In this document: piece after piece, positions 1-10,738 of the stretch
Layout of the letters: the number at the start of each line of letters is the position of its first letter
Position numbering within the stretch: position 1 is the stretch's first letter
Assembly (NCBI GenBank): GCA_903885525.1
Contig: CAISJA010000091.1
Coordinates: forward strand, 1 to 16,832
Reading direction: 5' to 3'
Length of the DNA: 16,832 nt
From: an uncultured Opitutaceae bacterium
GTDB taxonomy: Bacteria > Verrucomicrobiota > Verrucomicrobiia > Opitutales > Opitutaceae
The notes under the pieces: model-generated
Told to the model about the DNA's origin: nothing
Database searches by the model: none
Seen by the model: only the letters and a program-made list of their open reading frames with translations
Made by a program: the position numbers and the translations under genes

Positions 1-11
1 CCTCCTGTTCC

Positions 12-102
<91 letters not shown>

Positions 103-190
103 TTTGCCCATTTTGAGGTGGACGAGAGGAGGATTGGCCTCGCTGGGCGGGAGGGCAACAGGGAGCGTGGCGAAGGGGGGGGCCGGACGG

Positions 191-1093
191 CTAAGCGCGC
201 CGCGGGTTGCGCGGACGATCTTTTTTCAGGACTGGGGCTTTGGTCTTTTTCTTCCGCACCGTTGATTTCTTTTTTTTGGCGGCAGCGGACGTTTTTTTAC
301 CGGGTGCGACGACCGGTTGGGCGGCAGCTTTCCCTCCGGCCCTTGATTTCTGCGGCTGGGATACGGGAGGCATCTGGTCGATTTCGATGCCGAAGAGTGC
401 CGAGACAGCAGATTCGGCCAGTTCGGTTTCCCCTGGGGCGCCGGCCGCGTGGACCAATTGAGTGGCCGTGGCAGCATGGCTGATCAACTCATCCTGCCTT
501 ACCGAGCGCAGGGTGAAAAGAAGCTCCGGTTTGGCGTCGAGACGCGCTCCCACTCCGTAGAGTACGGCCGCCACATGCTTGCACATGTCGGCCCAATCGG
601 GGCAGGAGCAGCCAAGATCGATCTCGGCGGGCGCGGGGAAAAGGCCGGTTTCACGCCGGGTCATCACCGCCATGACCTGTTCGGAAAGCTTTCCCTGCAG
701 CAAATCCATCAGGGAGCCGATTTCGCCTGCGCATTGTTGGCAAAGCGCCTGCCATTTGGCGGCGGGAAACGGCTTGATGGCGATGGCGATCTTGTAAAGG
801 GAGGAGCCGCTGACCAAGGCTTCGATGCGGCCCGCCTGGATCGAAAGATGCACGACCGAGCCGTTGCGCAGATAGGTGCGCCCACGCGGAAGCCGGTTCG
901 AGTAGTCGCTGTAGGATTCCAGATTGGCGCACCAAGCCTTGCCCCAGAATGATCGGGCAATAATCCGTCCCTCGGGGCGGACAGGCTCCAAGACCTTTCC
1001 TTTCCGGCTCAGTTTGGCCGCCTCTTTCTCGGCGTTTTTCCGCCGCTGCGCCACCGGCACGTAAGGGCGAAACCCGTAGTATGACCTGAACAT
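191..1093 (-). CDS. SWIM zinc-finger protein, partner of SNF2 helicase
   Basis: A 300-aa protein with a SWIM zinc finger: C162, C164, C171 and H173 in the arrangement CxCx6CxH. This is a zinc-binding fold known to mediate DNA or protein contacts. The N-terminus (MFRSYYGFRPYVPVAQRR) is the usual start of this family, which is why I begin at the ATG at 1091-1093 and not at the start 21 codons upstream, which would overlap the neighbouring gene. The C-terminal 50 residues are a Lys/Arg/Ala/Pro-rich tail (about 249-300) likely to be disordered and to bind nucleic acid. The gene starts 7 nt after the stop of the SNF2 helicase, so the two are probably co-transcribed. The same pair exists as ywqA-ywqB in Bacillus subtilis (family knowledge). 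The biochemical role of the pair is not established; a shared DNA-remodelling or repair role is inference. Confidence 0.85.
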   Translation of the reverse strand: MFRSYYGFRPYVPVAQRRKNAEKEAAKLSRKGKVLEPVRPEGRIIARSFWGKAWCANLESYSDYSNRLPRGRTYLRNGSVVHLSIQAGRIEALVSGSSLYKIAIAIKPFPAAKWQALCQQCAGEIGSLMDLLQGKLSEQVMAVMTRRETGLFPAPAEIDLGCSCPDWADMCKHVAAVLYGVGARLDAKPELLFTLRSVRQDELISHAATATQLVHAAGAPGETELAESAVSALFGIEIDQMPPVSQPQKSRAGGKAAAQPVVAPGKKTSAAAKKKKSTVRKKKTKAPVLKKDRPRNPRRA

Positions 1094-1100
1094 GGTCCGG

Positions 1101-3845
1101 TTATGTCGAAGTGGCCCGCTGGAGGTCAAGTGAGACAAAGCCCAGCAATTCTTCATTGCTCATTTCCGAGAGCAATTTCTCTCCGCCTCCGTCGAGTAAT
1201 TCGGTGCTCAGGGAACGTTTTTCCTCGATCATGCGGTCAATGCGTTCCTCCACCGTGCCGCGACAGACGAATTTATGCACGAGCACATTTTTCTTCTGTC
1301 CGATGCGAAAGGCGCGGTCCGTGGCCTGATTTTCCACGGCTGGGTTCCACCACCGGTCAAAATGCAGGACGTGCGCGGCCTGAGTGAGGTTCAGGCCGGC
1401 TCCGCCGGCTTTGACGGTGAGGATGAAAAAGGGAGGGCCGTCGTCCTGCTGGAAGGCATCGACCAGTTCGCGGCGCCGGGGGACAGCGGTGCCGCCATGG
1501 AGCACCAGGCCGGGGCGGCGAAAGATGCCGGCGAGGAAATCGGCCAGGGGCCCGGTGATTTCCCGGAACTGGGTGAACACAAGGACTTTTTCCTGGCGTT
1601 CGGCGATTTCTTCGGCGAGTTCGCGCAGGCGGGCAAACTTGCCGCTGGCCTCTGGAGCATAGGAGTCGTCCTTGAGCCATTGGGAAGGGTGGTTGCAAAT
1701 CTGCTTGAACCGCATGAGGAAGGCCAACACCAGCCCCTTGCGCTGAATGCCCTCGGCGTTTTCGATGGCCGCCGCCAGTTCCGTCACGGATTTCGCATAG
1801 AGCGCGGCCTGGACGGGCGACAAGCTGCACCAAGCGGAGAGTTCGGTTTTTTCCGGCAGATCGGAGATGACACGCCGGTCGGTTTTCAGGCGGCGCAGGA
1901 CATAGGGCCGCGTGAGCTTGCGGATCGCGGAGTAGTCGGGCTGGGCGGAGGCGTCGCGGGCCCGGACATACTGGCTGAATTCGCGGGCGGAACCGAGCAG
2001 CCCCGGGTTGATAAAATCGAAAATCGACCAGAGATCGGAGGCGCGGTTTTCCACGGGTGTGCCAGTGAGGGCGAAGCGGGCGGCAGCTTGCAGCTCCTTG
2101 ACGGCACGACTTTGGCGGGTTTCCGCGTTCTTGATCGCCTGGGCCTCATCTAGGATGACCAAATCCCACGAGTGCCCGCGCAGCTCCTTCATCCGGGAAA
2201 TCATCCCGTAGGTGGTGAGCACAAAATCCACTTCGCCCCATGCCGGTTGCGCGCCCGGGCCGGGCGTTTCCGGAGCGGGCTCCGAGGGGTGCACGATCAC
2301 ACTTTTCAGGGAAGGAGAAAAGCGGGAGATTTCCGCCCGCCAATTGGCCAGCAGCGAGGCCGGGGCCACCAACAGGCAGGGCTTGCGCGGCTGCGCGGCC
2401 GGCCATTCGGATTTGCGCAGGAGCAACAGGGCCAGCACCTGCAGCGTCTTCCCGAGCCCCATGTCGTCGGCTAGGCAGCCACCGAGGCCCAGTTGGGAAA
2501 GGAAACGCAGCCACTGTACCCCCGTTTGCTGGTAGGGGCGCAGTTGTGCCTGGAGTCCCGGAATCGCCTCCAGAACCTCCAGCCTGGCCGGATCTCTCAG
2601 TGTGTCCAAAAGGGAGTTGAGCCAATCCCCCGCTTCCAATCCGGCCCACTCCCGAGCCGTTTCCGTGGCGTCGGCCACCTCCGGCCGGCCCTTTTCCCCG
2701 CCGCTGGAAAAGCCCGAAAGCAGGCGCATGCCTTCGAAGAAAGAAATCCCTCCCTGGGCGGCCTGTTCCTCGACTTGCCGCCAATGGTCGAGGGCTTGCC
2801 GGAGTTTCCCGGCATCCACCTCAACCCAGCGGCCACGGACAAGCGCCAAGCCCTCCGCCGCGGACAGGAGTTGCTGGAGATCTTCTGGAGAGAGAGCTTC
2901 GCCTTCGAGGGTCACGCTCGCAGAGAAGTCGAGGAGGGCCTCGGTGCCCAGGCCGGAAACCTTGTTGTTTCCCACCGTTACGCGGACCGTCGGGCGGGGC
3001 GGGCGAGAGCCCTTCCACCAGTCGGGCAGCCGCACCATCACCCCGGCCTCTTCCAGTACCGGAATATCCCGCAAAAACCGATACGCTTCGGCCGGGTGCC
3101 AGAGAAGGGGTTTGAAAATCCTACCGGAATCGACGAGCTGGCGGATGAGCTCGCTTTTCGCGGCGGCCTTTTGCACCGGGGCGAGCAGGTTGAGCAGGCC
3201 GGTTTTATTCTGGGCGCCCGCAAATTCCTGCAGGGCGCGTCCCAGTGGCAGATGTTGCACCCGCGACTGGCTGGACAAACGCGACGCATAGCTGGCCATG
3301 AAGGCAAAGGGGTGCTCAGGGCTGTTCTTGTTCTCCGCGAGGTGGAAAGTCACCCGTCCGACCAAACGCCAGAGAGGGTTGGCTTCCTGAATCCAGGCCG
3401 CCGCCCCGCCCTCGTGGCGGGAAACCTGCGCCCTGACCAACGCATCGAGCTGGGTCCATAGTCGCACCAGGAGCGCCGGATCGAGGTATTCGCCCCCGCG
3501 GAGGGGAGGGGCCGTGTCGATCAGGGAGTTGAGTTCGCTCTCCGTCGGAGCGGGAATGGGGGCGAGTTCCCGGGCTTGTTCCAGATTCGGAAGGTGACAC
3601 AGGAGAGTGAAGTAGGCGCGGGAGAAATTGCGCCACCAGGCCGCCGCCGGCGGCAGAAGTGAATCAAGTTCGCGGGTGCCCAGGTGGAGCAGTCCTGCGG
3701 CAGGCACCTCGCGCAAGGAGGTGCTGACGCGCTGCGCCACGGCAGAGTCGGGCCACGCCCCGCCGCCCGCCAGGCTCTCCATCAGGAGCAGACCGAGCGG
3801 TGATACAGCGATGTCAGCGAATTGTTCTCCAGTATGTCCCACCAA
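1101..3845 (-). CDS. SNF2-family DEAD/DEAH-box helicase with SNF2-associated N-terminal domain
   Basis: A 914-aa Swi2/Snf2 ATPase. The N-terminal half (about 260-400) matches the bacterial SNF2-associated domain, with PDWW near 274 and VRGRWVEVD near 336. The ATPase core shows motif I DDMGLGKT (460-467), motif II DEAQ (566-569), motif III LTGTP (593-597), motif V GGAGLNL (814-820) and motif VI QATDRAFRIGQ (840-850). All catalytic motifs are present, so the enzyme should be an active dsDNA translocase. The length is close to B. subtilis YwqA. The start is uncertain: the longest frame begins at TTG (3843-3845) without a visible ribosome-binding site, and an ATG at 3780-3782 would give 893 aa. 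The 5' end abuts an IS630-type remnant, so the original N-terminus or promoter may have been changed. The SWIM gene follows by 7 nt. The cellular function is unknown; repair or chromatin-like remodelling is a guess from the family. Confidence 0.9.
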   Translation of the reverse strand: MVGHTGEQFADIAVSPLGLLLMESLAGGGAWPDSAVAQRVSTSLREVPAAGLLHLGTRELDSLLPPAAAWWRNFSRAYFTLLCHLPNLEQARELAPIPAPTESELNSLIDTAPPLRGGEYLDPALLVRLWTQLDALVRAQVSRHEGGAAAWIQEANPLWRLVGRVTFHLAENKNSPEHPFAFMASYASRLSSQSRVQHLPLGRALQEFAGAQNKTGLLNLLAPVQKAAAKSELIRQLVDSGRIFKPLLWHPAEAYRFLRDIPVLEEAGVMVRLPDWWKGSRPPRPTVRVTVGNNKVSGLGTEALLDFSASVTLEGEALSPEDLQQLLSAAEGLALVRGRWVEVDAGKLRQALDHWRQVEEQAAQGGISFFEGMRLLSGFSSGGEKGRPEVADATETAREWAGLEAGDWLNSLLDTLRDPARLEVLEAIPGLQAQLRPYQQTGVQWLRFLSQLGLGGCLADDMGLGKTLQVLALLLLRKSEWPAAQPRKPCLLVAPASLLANWRAEISRFSPSLKSVIVHPSEPAPETPGPGAQPAWGEVDFVLTTYGMISRMKELRGHSWDLVILDEAQAIKNAETRQSRAVKELQAAARFALTGTPVENRASDLWSIFDFINPGLLGSAREFSQYVRARDASAQPDYSAIRKLTRPYVLRRLKTDRRVISDLPEKTELSAWCSLSPVQAALYAKSVTELAAAIENAEGIQRKGLVLAFLMRFKQICNHPSQWLKDDSYAPEASGKFARLRELAEEIAERQEKVLVFTQFREITGPLADFLAGIFRRPGLVLHGGTAVPRRRELVDAFQQDDGPPFFILTVKAGGAGLNLTQAAHVLHFDRWWNPAVENQATDRAFRIGQKKNVLVHKFVCRGTVEERIDRMIEEKRSLSTELLDGGGEKLLSEMSNEELLGFVSLDLQRATST

Positions 3846-3871
3846 TCCGACCCAAACATCCAGGCTGGCGC

Positions 3872-4240
3872 ATGCAAGCCCTCATGCCAACAGACCCGCG
3901 GATCTGGACACTGGGGCGATGCGAGGGAGTCGCCGCGTTGCTCCAGCGCGGCCACGGCCTGAAGCCGACCCTGGCCGGCGGCGACCACGCGGCCTTTGTC
4001 GAGCAATTGCGGGCCGGGCAGTTCCGCCGAGCCAAGGAGGCGCAAGCCTGGATCAAGCAGCGAACCAAACGAGGTCTGGCGCTCAGCCGCGTGTATGCAC
4101 TGCTGGGGAAAGCCGGCGGGGTCTTGAAGGTGCCGCGGAAGACCCACGCCAAGAAGGACGCGGCGAAGACCGAGGCGTTCCGCCAGAAATTGCCCGCCCG
4201 GTCTCGACGCCGCGACCGCCGAAGCCGCGGGCCGTCGTAA
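3872..4240 (+). pseudogene. IS630-type transposase remnant (N-terminal HTH part only)
   Basis: From about 3890 to 4200 the frame reads like the N-terminal helix-turn-helix and winged-helix region of IS630-family transposases: an 'IWTLGR..GVAALL..GHGLKPTL' segment, then 'AGQFRRAKEAQAWIKQR', then 'VYALLGKAGGVLKVPRKTH' followed by 'KKDAAKTEAFRQKL'. In an intact element a DDE catalytic domain of about 200 aa follows. Here the frame degenerates into Arg/Ser-rich residues after about 4200 and stops at 4240, and no DDE segment is visible in any frame before 4398. The open frame continues upstream to 3800, but that part looks unrelated. I therefore read this as a decayed insertion sequence. A domesticated stand-alone HTH protein is possible but less likely. 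It lies head-to-head with the SNF2 helicase gene and may have supplied or disrupted its upstream region. Confidence 0.6.
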
Positions 4241-4348
4241 CGGTGCCTCCAAGGCGAATGGGTTGCTGGTCGCCGGCCCGATCCCTCCGGCGGCAAAAAC
4301 TTCTCCGGTGTGGTTAATGTCAACCAGTGACTTCCACGGTGCCTTGTC

Positions 4349-4373
4349 CCTCCTGCGGGGCACGCAGGAGGGC
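4349..4373 (-). terminator. Perfect 10-bp hairpin downstream of the secreted protein gene
   Basis: CCCTCCTGCG (4349-4358), a 5-nt loop and CGCAGGAGGG (4364-4373) form a perfect GC-rich 10-bp stem. It lies 24 nt beyond the stop of the large minus-strand gene ending at 4398. There is no U-tract on either strand, so it could be a non-canonical or bidirectional terminator or an RNA 3'-end stabiliser. The assignment as terminator is inferred from its position and stem strength. Confidence 0.5.
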
Positions 4374-4397
4374 TGGTCTTGCTGAGGGGCGGGCGGG

Positions 4398-7766
<3,369 letters not shown>

Positions 7767-7805
7767 GGTGGATGGCGGCAGTAAACGTACCCCAGAAGAC
7801 AATCC

Positions 7806-7822
7806 AGCGGGTCAAACCCGCT
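7806..7822. promoter_or_regulatory. Hairpin/inverted repeat in the divergent intergenic region
   Basis: AGCGGGT (7806-7812), CAA, ACCCGCT (7816-7822) is a perfect 7-bp inverted repeat. It lies 40 nt upstream of the start of the secreted protein gene, in the 284-bp space (7767-8050) separating it from the divergent membrane methyltransferase. It could be an operator or a leader hairpin. No convincing -35/-10 pair or known riboswitch was recognised in the rest of this space. Confidence 0.35.
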
Positions 7823-8050
7823 ATCGGAAAAATTTCGGGGTTTTGCCCGCAAGTAAAATCCTGGCGGCACTGGCGGTCGGACAGAGGTTGCTTCAGGGAA
7901 GGGGGCCGATGCGCTTGTCGTGCCCGGCCGCTGGGAGGCGGGAGGGACGTAGGATGCGGCCGGAGTCGAGATTCTGCGCGACCGGACCGGGTGGCTTTGG
8001 TTCTGGCTTTCCACCGGGGTTGGATTCGCTACCACCTAAGCAGCCGTCCT

Positions 8051-9370
8051 GTGAGCCCGTCCCCCGCCACCACCGTTTCCGATCCCGAGTTGCCGGTTTC
8101 AGCCACCCCTCCGGCGGTGGCGGCCGCGATGGCCGGGGCGTATTTGCTGGGCGCGTTCCTGCTGTGGGCCTTCCGTCCTTTCGCCGGGATCGTGCCGGCG
8201 GCGCTGGGGCTGATGGCCCTGACGGCGCTGGGAGTGTACGGGCCGGAGCTGGCCTGGCACCGGGTCTGGCGGCAGCCAGGGGCGGCGCTGGTGCGACAGC
8301 CGCCGCAGGGTTCATGGGGACGGACGTTGACCAAATTCGCGGGCCTGCTGGTGAGCATGGGCGCGGTCGCAGCGGGATATGGGCTCTTTCCGGAATATGC
8401 GAACGGGGCCGCATTTTACGGCAATTACTGGACCCTGCTCCGCACAATTTTGCCGGTCTGGCTGCTGCTGGCCCTGCCCTACCTGTACTGGGTGGACGCC
8501 CGGATGACACAGCCGGAGGACAACCTCTGGCACTTTGGCCGGCTGGTGACCGGCCGGGGGACGGGCGGGGACGGGCACGCGATCCGTCAGCATCTGCTGG
8601 GCTGGATGATCAAGGGGTTCTTCCTCCCGCTCATGTTTGCCTACCTGTGCCGCGACCTTGGCACACTGTACGGCTACAGCGCCGCCCGGCTCGGCACCTT
8701 CAAGGGCGTGTACGACTTCCTGTATTTTTTCCTGTTTTTCATGGATGTCGGGCTCGTGTCGATGACGTATCTGCTGTCGTTCCGCGTCACGGACACGCAC
8801 CTCCGCTCGAGCGAGCCGACCCTGCTCGGCTGGGTGGTGGCACTGGCCTGCTACGATCCGTTCTGGGGACTCATCGGCGGGCAGTACCTGAGCTATCAAT
8901 CCGGACTGGTCTGGGGCGACTGGCTGGGCCGCCAGCCGTGGCTCTACGCCCTGTGGGGCACGTCGATCCTGGTGCTGGTGGGGATCTACGTCTGGGCCAC
9001 GGTCTCCTTCGGCGGCAGGTTTTCCAACCTGACCCACCGGGGGATCATCACCAGCGGGCCGTACCGTTTCACCAAGCATCCCGCCTATTGGGCGAAGAAT
9101 CTTTCCTGGTGGATGATCTCGGTGCCGTTCGTCGTGACTGACTCGGTCTGGTCGACGCTCCGTCACAGCGTGCTGCTGCTGCTGCTGAACGGCATCTATT
9201 TTCTCCGGGCGAAGACGGAGGAGCGGCATCTTTCGCTGGATCCGGACTACGTGCGTTACGCCCGGTGGATTGACCGCCACGGGTTGCTGCGCCCGTTGAA
9301 CGGCTGGCCGTTGGTTGGCCGGCTGGCACGCTGGCGGCTGAAGCCATTGGGGCCAACGCCCCCGGGCTGA
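8051..9370 (+). CDS. Multi-pass membrane protein with isoprenylcysteine methyltransferase-like C-terminus
   Basis: A 439-aa integral membrane protein with about nine to ten predicted hydrophobic segments (near residues 28-41, 47-63, 96-112, 129-147, 182-199, 221-243, 257-274, 298-318, 350-363 and 371-386). The C-terminal third carries the ICMT/PEMT signature: G336-P-Y-R-F-T-K-H-P-A-Y-W-A, and after the last membrane helix an acidic pair E390-E391 in 'KTEERHLSLDPDYVRY'. In the family these elements bind S-adenosylmethionine and methylate a lipid-like or thiol substrate at the membrane. The substrate here is unknown. The extra N-terminal membrane segments make it about twice as long as a minimal ICMT domain. 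The start is uncertain: I use GTG at 8051, because earlier sequence in the open frame from 7772 looks non-coding; ATG at 8129 is the alternative. The gene stands alone: the next plus-strand sequence is a broken MFS gene. Confidence 0.75.
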   Translation: MSPSPATTVSDPELPVSATPPAVAAAMAGAYLLGAFLLWAFRPFAGIVPAALGLMALTALGVYGPELAWHRVWRQPGAALVRQPPQGSWGRTLTKFAGLLVSMGAVAAGYGLFPEYANGAAFYGNYWTLLRTILPVWLLLALPYLYWVDARMTQPEDNLWHFGRLVTGRGTGGDGHAIRQHLLGWMIKGFFLPLMFAYLCRDLGTLYGYSAARLGTFKGVYDFLYFFLFFMDVGLVSMTYLLSFRVTDTHLRSSEPTLLGWVVALACYDPFWGLIGGQYLSYQSGLVWGDWLGRQPWLYALWGTSILVLVGIYVWATVSFGGRFSNLTHRGIITSGPYRFTKHPAYWAKNLSWWMISVPFVVTDSVWSTLRHSVLLLLLNGIYFLRAKTEERHLSLDPDYVRYARWIDRHGLLRPLNGWPLVGRLARWRLKPLGPTPPG

Positions 9371-9378
9371 TAGCCCGG
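9362..9378 (+). terminator. Short hairpin at the methyltransferase stop codon
   Basis: CCGGGCT (9362-9368), GAT, AGCCCGG (9372-9378) is a perfect 7-bp inverted repeat that includes the stop codon of the membrane methyltransferase. It has a tight loop and no U-tract, so its role as a terminator is only suggested by its position. It also marks the point where the truncated MFS sequence begins. Confidence 0.3.
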
Positions 9379-9899
9379 TGCCCGGCGTGCGCGCCCGGCT
9401 CGGCGGTGCTGCGGCCATGGTGGTGGGCAACCTAGGATCGGTGCTGGCCGGGGCTCCGCTGTCGCTGTTGGCCCAGCAGGTTGGTTGGAGAGTAATTTTC
9501 ACCTACGCTGGGGTCGTTGCGGTGGTGCTGGGTGCGACCACCTGGGTGGTGGTGCGGGACCGTCCCGAGGAAACCGCGTCTGCGCCGGGAGCCGCGCCGG
9601 GCATGGCCGAAGTGTGGCAAGGACTGTGGCAGGTCGTGCGCAATCGGGTCGGTTGGCCGGCGGCGCTCGTCAACGCCGGCATCGCCGGCAGTTTTTTTGC
9701 CTTCGGCGGACTCTGGGCCATGCCGTTCCTGACCCAGGGCCTGGGCTTGAGCCGGAATAAGGCATCTGCCGTCCTCTCGCTCTATTTCGCCGGTTTCGCA
9801 GTCGGGTGCCTAGTGATCGGGCCGGTTTCCGACCGGCTGGGCCGCCGCCGGCCCGTGGCAATCGTCGCCGCGCATCTATATGCCCTGATCTGGCTTCTT
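9378..9899 (+). pseudogene. MFS transporter fragment, both ends missing
   Basis: About 175 residues match the middle of a major facilitator superfamily transporter. They include 'MVVGNLGSVLAGAPLSLL' and 'GWRVIFTYAGV', a cytosolic loop, then 'AGIAGSFFAFGGLWAMPFL' and 'YFAGFAVGCLVIGPVSDRL' followed by Gly-Arg-Arg-Arg, the usual loop motif of the second half. About four N-terminal helices are missing: the frame upstream of 9378 reads antisense-like nonsense inside the previous gene. The C-terminal helices are missing too. Homology stops near 9900, where the sequence becomes the antisense of a truncated GNAT gene, and the open frame merely continues to 10250 by chance. It cannot encode a working transporter. 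The 3' end given is the approximate end of the recognisable part. Confidence 0.8.
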
Positions 9900-10127
9900 T
9901 TGCAGTACTTCGGCCAGCTCCGTCACCTCGACGGCGAAGGCGGAAAGCGTATAGTAGCCGACGATCATGGCCGGGGATGCGGTGGCGACCATGACAAAAA
10001 CCGCCGCGACCCGCCGTTCCGCATCCTTCCGCGCGAGTTGCTGAAGATAGACGTTGAGAGGCTCACTCGCGCTGCGGAAACCCGCCCGGTCGTGCAGTTT
10101 CGTCAGCGGCTCGAAGCGCCAGGGCAT
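9876..10127 (-). pseudogene. Truncated GNAT-type acetyltransferase toxin
   Basis: The 83-aa frame begins like TacT/AtaT-type GNAT toxins: 'FEPLTKLHDRAGF', then 'EPLNVYLQQLARKDAERRV' and 'AAVFV', then 'VGYYTLSAFAVEV'. These toxins acetylate aminoacyl-tRNA using acetyl-CoA. The full family is about 160-190 aa. Here recognisable sequence ends at about residue 78 (near 9894), before the acetyl-CoA pyrophosphate-binding loop and the catalytic C-terminal half, so the product should be inactive. The start ATG shares one base with the TAA stop of the DUF1778 antitoxin gene (TAATG at 10125-10129), which is the usual antitoxin-toxin coupling. The lost 3' part is replaced by the broken MFS sequence reading the other way, so one deletion could have removed the ends of both genes. 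Confidence 0.8.
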
Positions 10128-10429
10128 TACGCATGGGCGCGGGCTTCGCGATACCGCGCAAAGGCGTCCCGCCGCGGGGCGTTGGGGGCGACTGGCGCCA
10201 GCAAGGCCTCGACGAATTGCGTCGATTCCTCCGCTGTCAGTTTCGCCTGATTGTGCTCCTCGATGATTTTGCGGGCGCTGGTTTGCAGCGCGAAAACCAC
10301 AAAGCTGGTCAGGGTGGAATGCCCGGTGTAAGCCGCTGCCTGGGTCAGCGTTTTCTTGAGCTCACGGGGCACCCTCGCCTCCAGCCGGGCGGTGGCTGCC
10401 GGGCGGAGAGGAAGAGTGATCGCCTGCAA
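10127..10429 (-). CDS. DUF1778 (TacA/AtaR-like) antitoxin
   Basis: A 100-aa protein with the DUF1778 ribbon-helix-helix layout: 'ATARLEARVPRELKKTL' (12-28) forms the DNA-binding strand and first helix, 'AAAYTGHSTLTSFVVFAL' (31-48) the second helix. The C-terminal neutralising tail (61-100) has the family's 'LTAEESTQFVEALLAP' and 'DAFARYREA'. Such antitoxins bind their own promoter and block the partner GNAT toxin. The partner gene follows with a 1-nt overlap but is truncated, so the antitoxin is effectively orphaned. The only usable start is TTG at 10427-10429, which lies inside a REP-like palindrome. The frame is open for 11 codons further upstream without an ATG or GTG. The true start may therefore have been lost or replaced, and expression is doubtful. 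Confidence 0.8.
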   Translation of the reverse strand: MQAITLPLRPAATARLEARVPRELKKTLTQAAAYTGHSTLTSFVVFALQTSARKIIEEHNQAKLTAEESTQFVEALLAPVAPNAPRRDAFARYREARAHA

Positions 10430-10455
10430 GCAGGCTCCTACTCGGGGAGGCCGAG
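10421..10455. repeat. REP-like palindrome followed by a second hairpin
   Basis: On the minus strand GTAGGA (10441-10436) precedes the inverted repeat GCCTGC-TT-GCAGGC (10435-10422). A conserved GTAG-type tetranucleotide head plus an imperfect or perfect palindrome is the layout of REP elements mobilised by RAYT (Y1 REP transposases), and this sequence closely resembles Pseudomonas-type REPs from memory. A second small inverted repeat, CTCGG-GGAGG-CCGAG, follows at 10441-10455. The element covers the start codon of the DUF1778 gene. No RAYT gene is in the window. Confidence 0.55.
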
Positions 10456-10738
10456 CTCACGGCTTTCTGCGCGAGGCGGGTAAGGGGTTAAAGGGGGAAG
10501 GAGTTGCTTTCGGCTGGCCACCCGTGCTTTTGACTCCCTCCTCACCGCAGCCCTCTTGCCCGCCCTTTTCCTCCACTGTTAGCAAAACGTAGCCCCAGCA
10601 ACCTCTTCCCGGCACCGTCGCCGCGAGTCCCGAGGCGAATGGTGCCGCGGTCTGCTCTTCCTCTTCCTTTTCAAATCAGAAAGCCGTGTAGCAGAGCTGC
10701 GCCCGGTGCTGCGAGCAGAAACCTGGGCCTGTGGGGAT
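10456..10738. other. Intergenic stretch with no recognised gene
   Basis: This stretch lies between the REP-like element and the stop of the ArsR-methyltransferase gene. It is less GC-biased than its surroundings and contains pyrimidine-rich runs on the plus strand (about 10530-10580 and 10650-10675). I see no credible ORF, RNA gene or strong terminator. The antitoxin promoter would be expected here, but no clear -35/-10 pair was found. Confidence 0.5.

Noticed and set aside
1094..1156. Longer start for the SWIM protein
   Set aside because: The extra 21 residues overlap the end of the helicase gene and do not match the conserved N-terminus, which begins at 1093.
8312..9502. A 396-aa minus-strand open frame opposite the membrane methyltransferase
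   Set aside because: The plus strand shows membrane helices and the ICMT motif; the minus frame is polar, Gln/Pro/Arg-rich and featureless.
9900..10250. C-terminal continuation of the MFS open frame
   Set aside because: This part is antisense to the GNAT and DUF1778 genes, is highly charged and contains no membrane helices.
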